A stretch of DNA of 64,000 bases from Corynespora cassiicola. Its lineage: Eukaryota > Ascomycota > Dothideomycetes > Pleosporales > Corynesporascaceae. The notes under the pieces are model-generated. The model worked only from the letters and a program-made list of their open reading frames with translations, was not told where the DNA came from and made no database searches. The position numbers were made by a program, and so were the translations under genes. Positions 1 through 11,084 of this stretch are shown piece by piece; the stretch's first letter is position 1; each line of letters opens with the position of its first letter. The stretch is taken from contig JAEUWY010000008.1 in assembly GCA_022059125.1 (NCBI GenBank), positions 124,001 to 188,000 of the forward strand, read 5' to 3'.

Positions 1-123
1 ATAAAAACATAAAAATACATATAAAAGAAGCTGTAGAATTATTACGTGCACGTGATTATTCCATGTCATCCCGGTCTTATTGAATCTAAGTATTAGGTCT
101 GATCAAACACTATGATTACTCTT

Positions 124-1293
124 CTAACTCATCACGTCACCAAAGCGTGATTCATGCGTGAGTGTGTTGAATCCTTCATTATTGCGTATCAGATACCTCA
201 TGTCTCGACCTTGAAACATGCACTTCGCCTCAACAGAGATGGTCGACACAAGCATCGTACGTAGGACCTGCGAAGTGGCAACCATGCTCTCCAAAGGCTC
301 CATATACTCTTTATGGTCAGTGTCTCGCAAGTAGCGAAAGATGAAGTAGAGGGTGCGGAGAGGACGGATCTGGCTGGACCAAGTAACGCGCGAGTAACCA
401 AGCTCCAAGGGCTGGTCCCAGGAGTCTGCATCGTTCATCCTGACGACGTATCGCGCATCTGAAAGATGTGGGAGGCAAAATTCGAGTCGTCGAAAGGTGG
501 GTTGCCGCATCAGCTTATCGCAGTTGTTCATGCATTCGAAAGTGATCCTAGAAGTATCCTTGGCTGAATCGACGAGGGTTAGGATTTGCAGGTCAAGCAA
601 TGAGGCCACCATGAAGGAATTGACTTTCAACCAGTATTTACCATCGCAATGTAAGGTAAGGTGGACCAGGTTGGATCTTATCGACTTTGAGAGGATGTGT
701 TGTCTCGTAGCGAGACTAGGCACATGGTTGGAATGTGGGATCAGCTTCAAATGCGTTATAGAAGGGTGTTCAAACAAAGTTTGAAGCAGGCTGGCACAGA
801 CGGGTATGTTTACCTCGAAAGTGAGCTCCTTTAACGCGGTTAACGAATGAAGAGTCTCCGCATCGTGGAAGTATCCGTCGTGCCTCAGCTCAAGGGCCTC
901 AATATTAGGTAGACTTTTTAGTATTGAAGTGGTGATTTGGCAGACGCGATCGTGAAAAGACATCTTTTTTGAGGGAGAGTCTACGCTTTCATCACAGATA
1001 AGGCTCAGACGTTTGGGATATTTGAGAAACTCTTTGTCTTTGGCGAGCACTTTCTGCAGCTCACAGCCGTTTCCGAAAACAGAGCGTGAATCCATCGAAA
1101 AACATGCTCTGATATCTCGATACATAAACGGCTCGACAATGCGCTTGAATGTTCTTGACACCAAAGAAAGGCTTTTCATTGTCTTTGTGTCCGGAGTGGG
1201 CTTGATCAGATACATGAAGATATTTTCGAGCAGCTCCTCAGGCAAGTTGTAAGCCTTAGCCATGAAGTGCGTGCGGTTCAAGCGGTGGCTCAT
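124..1293 (-). CDS. F-box domain protein
   Basis: A single-exon protein of 389 residues. Residues about 14-60 read as an F-box ('LPEELLENIFMYL', then a 'SLSLVSRTFKRIVEPFMYR' helix), the segment that binds Skp1 in SCF ubiquitin ligases. The rest is leucine-rich with spaced 'L..L.L' strands ('NIEALELRHDGYFHDAETL'), as in the degenerate leucine-rich repeats that recognise substrates in fungal F-box proteins. An in-frame Met at residue 11 (start 1263) puts the F-box almost at the N terminus and is an equally good start. A TATA-like box lies about 55 bp upstream of the longer start. The gene sits in an AT-rich block. F-box families of this kind are large and fast evolving in fungi, so the substrate cannot be named. 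Confidence 0.8.
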   Translation of the reverse strand: MSHRLNRTHFMAKAYNLPEELLENIFMYLIKPTPDTKTMKSLSLVSRTFKRIVEPFMYRDIRACFSMDSRSVFGNGCELQKVLAKDKEFLKYPKRLSLICDESVDSPSKKMSFHDRVCQITTSILKSLPNIEALELRHDGYFHDAETLHSLTALKELTFEVNIPVCASLLQTLFEHPSITHLKLIPHSNHVPSLATRQHILSKSIRSNLVHLTLHCDGKYWLKVNSFMVASLLDLQILTLVDSAKDTSRITFECMNNCDKLMRQPTFRRLEFCLPHLSDARYVVRMNDADSWDQPLELGYSRVTWSSQIRPLRTLYFIFRYLRDTDHKEYMEPLESMVATSQVLRTMLVSTISVEAKCMFQGRDMRYLIRNNEGFNTLTHESRFGDVMS

Positions 1294-1345
1294 GCGATTT
1301 TTTTGGTGGAGTTTTAGGGTAGAATTTATACTTTAAAAGCAGTAC

Positions 1346-1353
1346 TATTTATA
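1346..1353 (-). promoter_or_regulatory. TATA-like box of the F-box gene
   Basis: TATAAATA on the minus strand, about 55 bp upstream of the ATG at 1293, a usual distance for a fungal core promoter. Confidence 0.45.
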
Positions 1354-1740
1354 AGATTAAGCAACTATATTAGAGAGGATTATTGTGAGTGAACGAAAAT
1401 GACATTTGATGTGACATTTAGAGGCGGATGATTGCACTAATTTGAGACAGGGTGCCTTAAAAATATATATCACTCTCTGCAATAATAATCTAGTAAAAAA
1501 GTTCACAAATAATGAATAAGAGCTTAGCTGTGACTTTTGCATAATAAATTTCGAATAAACACAATGTAAGAGAGGAAAAACTTCTCTTCTGAGTTTTAAG
1601 ATACACTTTTGCAAGTGAACTTGAGGTAAAAGCGACATGGGAGGGTACAATTACCTCGACTTATTTATATAAAGCTATGATATTGTTTGAAGACCAATTT
1701 CTAGGACCTTAAACAATCATTCTGTCTCTATAATACCCTG

Positions 1741-1794
1741 TTTAAACCAGAAGTAGGGAACAGGCTACGTCAGGCTGATAGGATCTGGTTTAAA
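1741..1794. repeat. Perfect 10 bp inverted repeat
   Basis: TTTAAACCAG at 1741-1750 is matched by its reverse complement CTGGTTTAAA at 1785-1794, separated by 34 bp. It may be a hairpin or a leftover transposon end; no target-site duplication was seen. Confidence 0.4.
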
Positions 1795-3690
1795 ACGAGC
1801 TTCGGCTCTAGCCAGACTTAGAACAGATTGTAAGCACATAGCGAGAAGAATTAGAGCTCGCAGATCTGTTGACAGACGAGGTGTTGTTAAGATAGGTTAT
1901 CTATAAAGTGAAAACCGCAAAACTATTGTTTTGGAATTAAAGTGACGGCACTGATAAGCTACGTATGCCGGACTGATTTCTGAAGTGATGGGCTCGCCAC
2001 AAATTGCGGTAACAAGACTCTAGTAGTAACCATCTTCTGGTTATATATTAGATATTTCTGACAAGCGTAGGTTCGATTACAACAATCGTTTTTCTTTTTT
2101 GCATTTTCTGGATGCTGATGGCTTCATGTAGAGGCTGTTTGATGTCGTGTTCGATTATGATTCCACCTTTGGACAACAGCTTCCAAAATTCAGTCAAGGA
2201 AAGGTCTATTTACTTGAAATTGTAGATGGAGATTGAAAGGTGAATTTTGGATGGGCCGTATTGATACAGTTGAGCATGGCTCTCGACGTAATTTTGCGTG
2301 GCTTGAGACAACGTGTGCACAAATGATGCCGACTTGACTATCTTGCACAGTCTATGTACTTGGATAGATGATATAGGCTTTCTTAAAAGCGGACATTACA
2401 GTTTGAGAGGTTTTTATGAGGCGGATCGTCTAGCTCTGGAGGTGATGTTGGTGATGGTAGTGTTTTTGCTGAGTGACAGAACTGTGGTTTTAAGGTCTAA
2501 CGACTTAACTACAAGGAGGACTGAGATAAGAAGACTTCGGCAATGTGTAGTGATCATATCTTCTTCATCTAACCAGCATGGTTTGTCTACGCATCGTACA
2601 TGAAGAGGTAAAGCAGCCATGCTGTAGCTTTGTTCCGAGATCTAGAAGGTTGGCAGGAGTAAACGAAGTACGACTATTGGTTCTATTTTTATTTTTTTTG
2701 CATCTGAAGGAGAAGTTGAATGTCCAAAACCAAGCACGAGATGTCAACAAGCAAAGAGTCGGAACACAGTGGTAGACTGCCCAGTTTATCATCCGCACGA
2801 GACCGTTGCGGGCCAATGCACAGCAGGGCGCCTCCAAACCCACCATGGATTGTATTTCCGTGTTCACGGCCGCCCCGACCGCCTCAAATACAGATGGCCG
2901 CTTGGCTACATGGCAAGAAGAGAAGCGGGTGAAGCAGCTCAAAGGATCCTCCGCGCTCCTCTCACCACAACCCTCCACCACACCCTCCCATCCAAAGCAG
3001 GCGACCTGCCACCAATCCTCCGCGCGGCCGATTTGCTTTTAGAACCCCACAAGCCGCCTCCGAACATACGATCTCTGCGTCTCGCCTCGACCCGCTTCCC
3101 CCCCTCAGATCATGTCCGATCCCCAACCACAGGCCTGGCCGCCGCCGCCGCCACAGACACGCACGCACACGTGCCCAAAAATAATCACTACCAAGGACTT
3201 GGACTCGCGTTCCCACACACGGGGCGCTTGCCTGGCTGGGTCCGCTTGGCGGGAAACGCACGCACGCGTGCGTTCGGCACGTGCAGCCGACCGAGTCGCT
3301 CGGGCCGGCCCCGCAAAAATGGCAAGTCGCATTGGCAGCGCAGCCTCAGGACGATAGGGGCAATCTTTGGCGGGCGGCTACGCAGTGTGCATCCATCAGG
3401 ACAGCTAGCGCGGGATGATGATGATGTTGAGCGAGAGTGGTGGGTGTAGCGGAGGGGATAGTGGCTTTCCGGTGACAAGGGCGTGGATAGGGCGGATATG
3501 GCCGCTGCTGGCAAGACATGGAGCGAGCTCCCGAATGGGCAAAGACGTCGTAGCGGACGGGGGTTGGGCCGCGGAGGGATTGCCATGGGCGAGCCATTCG
3601 ACGGACTGACGACATTAGCGATCAAGAGTGCGCCTGGACCGGCAGGATGTAACGCCAATGTCGCAAGAGCTCAGAGATTGGGACGTAGAG

Positions 3691-3712
3691 TCGGTCGGTC
3701 GGTCGGTCGGTC
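3691..3712. repeat. (TCGG)n microsatellite
   Basis: Five tandem TCGG units in GC-rich intergenic DNA. Confidence 0.85.
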
Positions 3713-3950
3713 TGGCAGAGTGCCTAGCATGGCGCCCTCTCTGCCGCAACCACACTGGACATGCTGGAAGAAAAGGGACGATTGAACAAGCCAGTCATAC
3801 GTCACGCTGCAACTTGAACATGGCTGGAGCCGGCCAACGCCCTTTGGAGGAGTATAAGGTCGACATAAGGTTGAAAGGAGGCATACGAGGCAGCACCAGC
3901 ACGCCAGGGCGGCAAATGAGGGACGTCTCGGCAGCAGATGACTGGCTGCG

Positions 3951-3978
3951 ACACACACACACACACACACAGACACAC
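3951..3978. repeat. (AC)n microsatellite
   Basis: Ten perfect AC units, then an AG interruption and further ACs. Confidence 0.9.
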
Positions 3979-5805
3979 AGCCCGCGTAATCCAAGGCAAG
4001 ACGTTGAAGAGACTAGAAGACTGCCTTATTCCGTTGCCTTCTTTCTCCTTGAAACTCATCGTCATGCCAGAAGAGACGGGCCCGGTGGCTCTGCACACAT
4101 CCCCAAACCACGGCGGCCGCTGCTGCCTACCTCCCTCACACAACGTGCATGACGACCATGATTCGGCCACGCACGCAAACCCCCGCTCCCACCTCCCACT
4201 CAATCAAACCTCCATCCATGTTCCTCTCCCATTCCCTCTCCCACTCCCTCACGCTACCTACCTGACAAGGAAAACCCACCCTGCCCCAAAAAGTCCTCCT
4301 CGACACCGCCGCCGCTACCAGCCAGCCAAGCACTGCAGCGCGCTGACACGCGCCCTCGCGTGCATGCACCGCATCGCATCGGGGGGCACAACCGCGATAT
4401 GATCTGCCCCCATCCCACCCCATCGCACCCACCTCCTCCCCATCAGAAGAGTCAGGTTCAAATCTGTCTGCATCCGAGAGGCGGTGGGGGGGGGGGGGCT
4501 GTGGAGCCCTCCCCCCCTCCCCCAAATCGGGGTGCCAGCCTTCCCTGCGCCCCTCCCTCCCCGTGACGGCGATTCCCAATCCATGCGCGAACGCCCATGC
4601 GTGCTCTCTCCTTGGCGAAGCGAGGGACTGGCTGGCTGGCTGGCTGCTTGTTTGGCGAGGGGGGGATGGATGGATGTATGGATAGAGGCTCGTATCTGCT
4701 GCGGTCGCAGGGCTAGCCCTGTCTCAGCCTCATGGCTGCCTGGCGGCCTTGTCAGGCAGAGGCAGACAGACAGACAGGCAGGCCGAGCCTTGCACGAAGG
4801 GGGGGTGGGAGACTGGACGGTTTCTGGCGTCGCCCGACTACCTACCTAGCTAGCTAGCTACTACGGGGGCGACGTTCGTTGGGCATGACTCGTAGACGGG
4901 GGCCGGGCGGGCGGGCGCGTAGTCGCAAGCGTAGTTGGGTGCGTAGGCGTGGGGAACCCACAGCCGCTAAAATGAGATGGAACCAAGGGGAAAAGGCCGT
5001 GCTATGCATCAAACCGGAAAGTGTTTGGATCGTTGGTGTCGGATCGGATCCGGGCTGAGCTGGCCGGCTAACTCGCCATTTGGCTAGCATCAATCCATCA
5101 AGGGAGATGTCCGCACCGTCTACTAGAGCGGTAATGTTCCGGAGAGCCCTGTTTGCCGTGCATGCGGCACAGTCGGGGGGCGCAAAAACAAACAAGAGAG
5201 CAAGTGTGCGGATGACGGATGAGTTTGAAGGATCCGCATCTCATCTCTCAGGCACATGGGCAGGGGATTCCCCACGCCGCCGGCCGCTTTTCTTACCCAA
5301 GAGAAACGCAAAAAAGAAAAGAAAGAAAACGGTTCGGCGGCTGATTATCGGGACCCTTTCCTTCTCGCCAGGAGGGGAGTCGTTCCCTTCATTTCCTGGC
5401 ATATCCTCGCAAGAACACGCCTCCAAACGGCTATCTTGTTCCCCTATCCAAGACATTTTCCCAGACCCAGCCCCCATTATCGTACGCAATCACCACCCTC
5501 GCCATCACCCTCAACCTTCGCCCCACTGCCCCCCCCCCCCGTCCTCCCGTCCCGTTATCCACTCCAAAATTCTTTCAACGCTCTGAGCGCTCTGACCGAC
5601 GCCGAACATCCCTACCTCCCTTCTCGAAGCTCACTCCCTCACCCTTTGACTCCACCACGCCGGATAAAGTGCTGACATACTCGGTCCCTCCGGTGAGCGC
5701 GCAATCGCCTTGTAGCAGGCGGACTCGTACGCGCCGGCTCTTTGCGCTCTTGCATGTCCCCCCCAAAAAATGCTGGCTATGCAGAGCAAGAGATTGTGTA
5801 TGGAC

Positions 5806-5827
5806 GAGAGAGAGAGAGAGAGAGAGA
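5806..5827. repeat. (GA)n microsatellite
   Basis: Eleven tandem GA units. Confidence 0.85.
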
Positions 5828-6032
5828 AAGAGGGTGGAGAAGTACCGCCCTAATGGGAATTTACCCGCCGTGCATGTAAGACGAGGCGGACGATGCCTTG
5901 TGGGCTAGCTAGCTGGCTACCTGGCCAGCTAGCTTACCGGAACGCGGTGTTGCTGAACGGTGGGAGACGTAGCGTGTACGTAGGTGCGTAGGTGCGTAGT
6001 TGCACGCGTGCTTGCAGCCGGTTATCTGATGG

Positions 6033-6052
6033 GATGCGATGCGATGCGATGT
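6033..6052. repeat. (GATGC)n pentanucleotide repeat
   Basis: About four tandem GATGC units. Confidence 0.8.
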
Positions 6053-6320
6053 GCCGGGTCCTGCGTTCACATGTCCTCCTTCCTGCGTATCTGGGTACCC
6101 ATAGCACAGGGACAGCACAGCTCAGACACATAGCCATGTCCCAACAGCGCCAAAATGTCTGATCCTGAACCGAGCTGGCGCGCGAGTAGAACAAAGGTGG
6201 AAATCCTGCCAGCAGCTGCGGCGGCAGCGGCGGCGGGTCAGCAGCGTGCGCGCGTAGTCAGCGCATCCCGCCCGCACGCACGCACCCAACGGGCCAGACT
6301 AGTGTGCAAGCATGCGGCTC

Positions 6321-6350
6321 TGCTCTTGCTCTTGCTCTTGCTCTTGCTCT
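6321..6350. repeat. (TGCTCT)n hexanucleotide repeat
   Basis: Five perfect TGCTCT units. It gives false poly-Leu reading frames on the plus strand. Confidence 0.9.
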
Positions 6351-7484
6351 TGCGCTTCCCTAATCTAAATTTTTTTTCGTCAGCCCAGAGCTAGCGGGCA
6401 GCGAGGCGGTGAAAGCAAACCCCCGGCTTCTCGGCGAGGCTGCACGGTGTATCGACATGGGGTGGCAGCCAGCGTGTCGATGCAAGCATACATGCACCGC
6501 TGAGCCGGCAGAGCCAGCAGAGCCAGACAGACTAGGGGAACGAAAAGGCACTGCCGCTGCAGCGCAGAGCAGCGCAGACGAGGTGCTTGATCGGTGCGCG
6601 GGAACTTGGCCTGAGGCTGAGACTGGGGGGGATTGGTGGTGGTGAGTGGTCAGGTGGATTGCCGTTGCGCACCTACCTGCCCTGGGTACGTAGGGGGCCT
6701 TGTCCTTAGAACGAGAGTCGGTATTTTAGGGACAAGGGAGGGGGAGGAGAGGGGGCTGGAACTGAGGGCTCGACGTACAGCGGGCCCTCCGTAATGTCCC
6801 TTCTCCCCCCCCCTCTACCTCGCTTGTGGCCGGGAGCCGGTGGGTGGGGAGTGGAATGTTCGGGGGGCTTAGATAGGGTCCTGGGGTCCCGCTTGGGGAG
6901 CTAGTCTCTTGAGGTCGGTGGAGGACCAGCGCCTGCGTCGGCTTGGAGTGAGTGGCGTGCGGTCAATGGGGGCTGGGAGATGGCCACACGGTGTTTCGAG
7001 AAGGCCCGGGTGTGACGCTATCGATCGGACGACGTGCACATACGTACATAGGGTCCCTTTGGGCTGGGGGGAGGGGGGCCGTGGGGGCTGTGCTTGTTTG
7101 CTAAGGTGTGGTGTGCGTCGCTGTGCGAGCCAGAGGGATATGCTGTGGAGAGTGGGACGGCCGGCCGGCGGGGGACTACGCGTTGAGGAAGGTGGCATCT
7201 GGTTAAAAAAGAAACACAACAAATTGTTTTACAATGGTCATACTATCATCTAGAGGTATCGTGTCGCGTCCCAAGTCTGCCCGGATTGTACAACAAAGAA
7301 GACATTTTTTTATGGCATATTCATGTTTTCTCTGACGTCTGAGGAGTCGTCGAGGACACCCAAAAACGTCAAAGGGTATCTGTCATCAGTATCGTTCGTG
7401 CATGCCCGCCATCTAGTCCCAAGCCCATGAAATGCAACAAACGAAATAAAAGCAAGCAAATACACTGCGTGCGTATGATATGTC

Positions 7485-9020
7485 TCACTCTTCGTCGTCG
7501 TCGTCATCGTCAGAGTCCCCAGACTCGACCTGACGACGCTTGCCACTCCCGAGCTTCCACCCGTCCTTGTCCCCCTCAATCAGGCCCTCCTCCAAGAGCC
7601 AATCCTCGAGCTTCTGGTCGTGGTTCCAGTCATTGTAGCTCAGACTGATGCTCGGGCCATCCTTTTCAAAGTGTCGGCCCACATGCTCCATGCGCTCGTC
7701 CCAGCTAGTCGCACCTAAAAACTGCTTCTCGCAGAAGAGGCACTGGGATTGAGGCGGCGGTGAGCGCAGGCTCTGGAGGCAACGCGATTGGTGCGTGGTA
7801 ATGTTGTCTTCGGTGACCACATTGGCCTGAGACTGGGCCCGACCATTGGGCCCTGCAGCATGCATGCGCCGGAGGTGCTGAGTGAAGAGGTCCTTGCGGT
7901 TGAAGTCATTGTGGTAGATGACGCTGTCATCATGCGGGTCGGTGCTGTTAGGACAGAGATCACAGCGCCAAAAAGCAACCTTGACGTGCTGCGTGCTGTG
8001 GTGCCTCTTCCACTCGTTCTTGGACGAGAAATGGGAGGCGCAGCCATAGCCCGCCAGTGTGCAAGGAAAGCGTTGACCTTCGGCGTCACCCATGTCGTTG
8101 GTCTTGAAGCTGACTTGGTGGCTCTTGGGCCCACGGGATCGCTTTGTGACCTTGTTTGCGGTTGGAGGAGTGGCAGCCGCCGTCTTGCGCATCTTGTTAC
8201 GACGGCGCGTGCTATTCTTGAAGGAGCCGTTGGTCGAAGTCGACGATCGTCTTCGCTTGTTCGATCTGTTTGGCTTGTAGTCTGAATCGGAGGCTTCTTC
8301 TGCATCAGGCGCGGGAGTCATTGGCTCGACAGACTCTGCATCGCGCATCGATTTGCCGATACCAGAGTCGTAGTTGTAGTTATCGGGGGTTGGAGCCACC
8401 TTGGGGTAGCTAATCTCTGGTTCGTCATCGAACTCGGTCTTTAGCTCGACAGTCTCGTGGTCTTCGATTGTGACTTCTGGCTCAAGGTTCTGATACTCAA
8501 TGTCTCGGGGGTTGATGTTGTTGATGTTGTTGACGTTGCCACCCATGATGGAGACGTCGGCTGGGTAGACAGTCTCCTTTGCGAACTCGTTGGAAGTGTA
8601 GGGCATGAATTCTCTGGGGCTTCGGCTTACATACGCCGCATGGTAGGGGGCCGGTGAGCTCATCTGGTCTGGGGCTGCATGGCTGGAATAGCCCGAGGAA
8701 GATGTGTTGTCGGGAGACACGGTGCGAAAAGCCTCGACTTGAGGGTAGTGCTGGCCGGGCTGTCGAAATTGCTGGCCCTGAAGTGGGACACTCTTATCCA
8801 ACTTCGCATGCAACACACCCTGTGTGATGGGAGAAGGGCCGTGCAGCCAGCGTTGCATGTTCAAGTCTGAGGAATTGTCGTACATTCCAAGATAGCCTGG
8901 GAACGGGCTCGAATGGTGGTAATGGAGAGCGTACTGATCGTAGCCCAAACTATACGACTCTGGTATTTGAGGGATGTCCTCGAACTGGTTGGTATACACG
9001 TGAGTGTAGGTGACGGCCAT
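7485..9020 (-). CDS. C2H2 zinc-finger protein, probable transcription regulator
   Basis: An intronless 511-residue protein. The first 230 residues are Tyr/Ser/Pro-rich and look disordered. Residues about 230-300 are basic, with a bipartite nuclear-localisation-like stretch ('RSNKRRRSS' and 'STRRRNKMRKT'). Residues about 315-440 hold a fungal C2H2 array: 'FPCTLAGYGC' with 'NEWKRHHSTQH', then 'WRCDLC' followed by 'RKDLFTQHLRRMH', then 'SQCLFCEKQF' with 'DERMEHVGRHF'. The last finger is followed by an acidic Trp-containing segment and a C-terminal Asp/Glu run ('SDDDDDDEE'). This C2H2 type with a trailing 'H-V-G-x-H-F' finger is widespread in Pezizomycotina, where most members are uncharacterised. 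Binding site and targets are unknown. The start at 9020 is the first ATG in a frame that stays open to the stop. Confidence 0.88.
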   Translation of the reverse strand: MAVTYTHVYTNQFEDIPQIPESYSLGYDQYALHYHHSSPFPGYLGMYDNSSDLNMQRWLHGPSPITQGVLHAKLDKSVPLQGQQFRQPGQHYPQVEAFRTVSPDNTSSSGYSSHAAPDQMSSPAPYHAAYVSRSPREFMPYTSNEFAKETVYPADVSIMGGNVNNINNINPRDIEYQNLEPEVTIEDHETVELKTEFDDEPEISYPKVAPTPDNYNYDSGIGKSMRDAESVEPMTPAPDAEEASDSDYKPNRSNKRRRSSTSTNGSFKNSTRRRNKMRKTAAATPPTANKVTKRSRGPKSHQVSFKTNDMGDAEGQRFPCTLAGYGCASHFSSKNEWKRHHSTQHVKVAFWRCDLCPNSTDPHDDSVIYHNDFNRKDLFTQHLRRMHAAGPNGRAQSQANVVTEDNITTHQSRCLQSLRSPPPQSQCLFCEKQFLGATSWDERMEHVGRHFEKDGPSISLSYNDWNHDQKLEDWLLEEGLIEGDKDGWKLGSGKRRQVESGDSDDDDDDEE

Positions 9021-11084
9021 GTTGACGCCAAATGAAACTCAGGACGGGGTTGGTGTAACTTGAGGGTGGCTACAGGGGCGAGGTGATTGGCTACGATCAA
9101 TGGCGCCGCCGAATCGTGGAGCGATGCGGAAGTGTTGCAAGTAGAGAGAGCTTCCGGGGCATCAGCGTGGGGAAGGGATGTATTGTGGTAAGATAGGAGA
9201 CGCACATTGACCCCTTGAGTTTGTTTTGGAACCAAAATCAACGAGAGACGTCGACGTTGATATAGGCCGCCTCAGTAGCCGGGGGTTATTGGCGTGCCTG
9301 GGTGACTAAGGACACACAAGAGGATTGGGACGGGATGTGAAGGACAAAAGGGGCGAAGCATGGGCCGACCGTACGGCTTCTTGAAGGAAACAAGCTGGGG
9401 TGTGCTGCGAGTTGCACTGCCTGCTGATTAGGTGTGTACTCCATGGTGCCCGGCAACAGAGCTGTACTGTTTTATGGACATTGGGACACGCAGAGCCGCA
9501 TCCCAAAACTGATAGGCGTGGACAAGCACGTCAAGACACCAATCACCCACATGCTGGCGCGACGGAAATCCGCATGCCTGCAGGCCTGCAGACTACAAGG
9601 GTCTACCCCTGCTGCTCCTTCACCGGTGGGTTCTCTTGCTGCTGGATGGGGACAGCTGGGCCCGAGGACAAGCCACCACCACAGCGCTGGCGCTGCACGA
9701 GGAGCGTATGGGGAATGGAGCATGGCCGAAGCCCTCTGATAAAAAGAAATTGCCCAAACCCGGCCTGGAAGCAGATCACTGCCCTGATGGCGTCGAGGCG
9801 GGCTCCCTCGTGGCTCCCGAGAGGTTCCAAGCGCAGCATGACCCACCCGCTCGAGGTTCCGCGCAAGCTCGATTAGCCCTTGGGGGCCGTTTGACGTGCT
9901 GAAGAAGCAACCCACGGCCGGAGAAGGGACCAACAGGGGATTAAAGCGAGAAACTCTGTGCAACGTCGACGGCGGGCCTCGAGCGCGCGCACGAGGGACG
10001 ACACCCGGCGACTAAGCTGGAGGGCTCCCGCACTTGCATCAGGGGCCTGGGCTGGCAGTCTGGGGGAGGGTGCCGATGACAGCGGATGCAAAAGAAAAGC
10101 TGATTGAGCAGGCTCAGGCGATGTGATGGAGGCGCGAGAACGCGCCTCTGAGCCGGTTAGGGATGCAGCAAAGAGGGGTCGAGGCGGGTGTCGCTGATGG
10201 AGGGATTCGATTGGAGAGTCATGTCCGGAGGGAAACGACAGCTCACCGAGATGGGGCGCATTCATCTCGAGCGCTCACCTAGGCACCAAAGACAGGGCGG
10301 ACGGGGTAGGCGGTGCTCGTTCACCCGCCCAACTGGCTGGCCGTGCATTTGCAGGACCAAAAGGGCGCTGTTGAGATGAAGGCCGTTTTTCCACATGGCA
10401 GACGGGAGTGTGCCTTCGCAGGCTTCCTCGACGGCTGCTCGCTGCGCTGTCAGGACGGCGACGCCTCATGTCCTCGCAGGCGATCCATTGCTTCTACCAG
10501 ACAACGAGCAGCGGGCGCCGGGGCCCAAGGCATGTGCCCATGTCGGGGGGCGATGCGTCCCGCCGCTGTCGTCGACCAGGAACATTGGACGAGCAGAGGC
10601 GGGGAAGAGGGATCAGATGGTGTTGAGAGGGAAACGCCATCCCGACCCGAGCACCACATTCGGCCCCCCTGCATCGGCGCTTGGAGTCAGCCTGTCCTTT
10701 GCGTCGTGGGCATCCAGAGTGCCACCTTCTGCCGCGGCTCTGCTGGCAGGGAGCAGTGGATGGCAACACTCCGGCAAGTCCTGTCCCGTGGTCCGCCATC
10801 TCTCGCGAGCCCAGGTGTTGGCTATGCTCGCTATATCACATTGGCGCTGACCCCGGCCTCTGGAGGAAACATCATGCCACTGCCGCAGCGATGCGACGGT
10901 AGCTACTGTCATAGTATTTGGCTATCTTTTGGCCGGCGGCTGCCCATCAGGCACGCGGCGCAGCCGACGCGGGATGACTACCACCACCACGACCTCCTTC
11001 ATGGGGCTGTAAGCTGCTGCTCTCCGCGCGGTGTTTTATTTATATCGGTCGACGTCTGCGACTGCGATCTGTGCTCCATGCGCT
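9021..11084. other. Intergenic region between C2H2 gene and EMC3
   Basis: Two kb with overlapping ORFs on both strands but no motif, coding-like composition or consistent intron set. A plus-strand 311-codon frame at 10313-11248 runs antisense over the last exon of EMC3 and is judged a shadow. The first part is the upstream region of the C2H2 gene. Confidence 0.5.

Larger units (their letters stand above)
1294..2700. other. AT-rich intergenic DNA, no gene seen
   Basis: All six frames are broken by frequent stops and no family motif is recognisable. It contains a 10 bp inverted repeat at 1741-1794. Composition changes abruptly to GC-rich near 2.7-2.8 kb. It could be an old repeat decayed by mutation, but no coding remnant supports a named element. 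Confidence 0.5.
2701..7484. other. GC-rich repeat-laden intergenic region
   Basis: About 4.8 kb with ORFs on both strands, but all are low-complexity or shadow frames lacking any motif, and no convincing splice-linked reading frame was found. It is rich in microsatellites (listed separately), tetranucleotide runs such as GGCT and CTAG, and pyrimidine tracts. It lies downstream of the convergently placed C2H2 gene at 7485-9020. It may hold long non-coding transcripts or untranslated regions; nothing in the sequence proves this. Confidence 0.5.

Noticed and set aside
2068..2095. tRNA-like T-loop 'GGTTCGATT'
   Set aside because: The flanking bases do not pair into a T stem and no anticodon arm or D arm is present upstream.
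2769..3449. 226-codon plus-strand frame in GC-rich DNA
   Set aside because: No recognisable domain, no splice partner, and it covers simple repeats; competing frames on the other strand are equally long.
3690..6360. Repeat arrays considered as a CRISPR-like or telomeric element
   Set aside because: The units are simple microsatellites of 2-6 bp without spacers, and no TTAGGG array is present.
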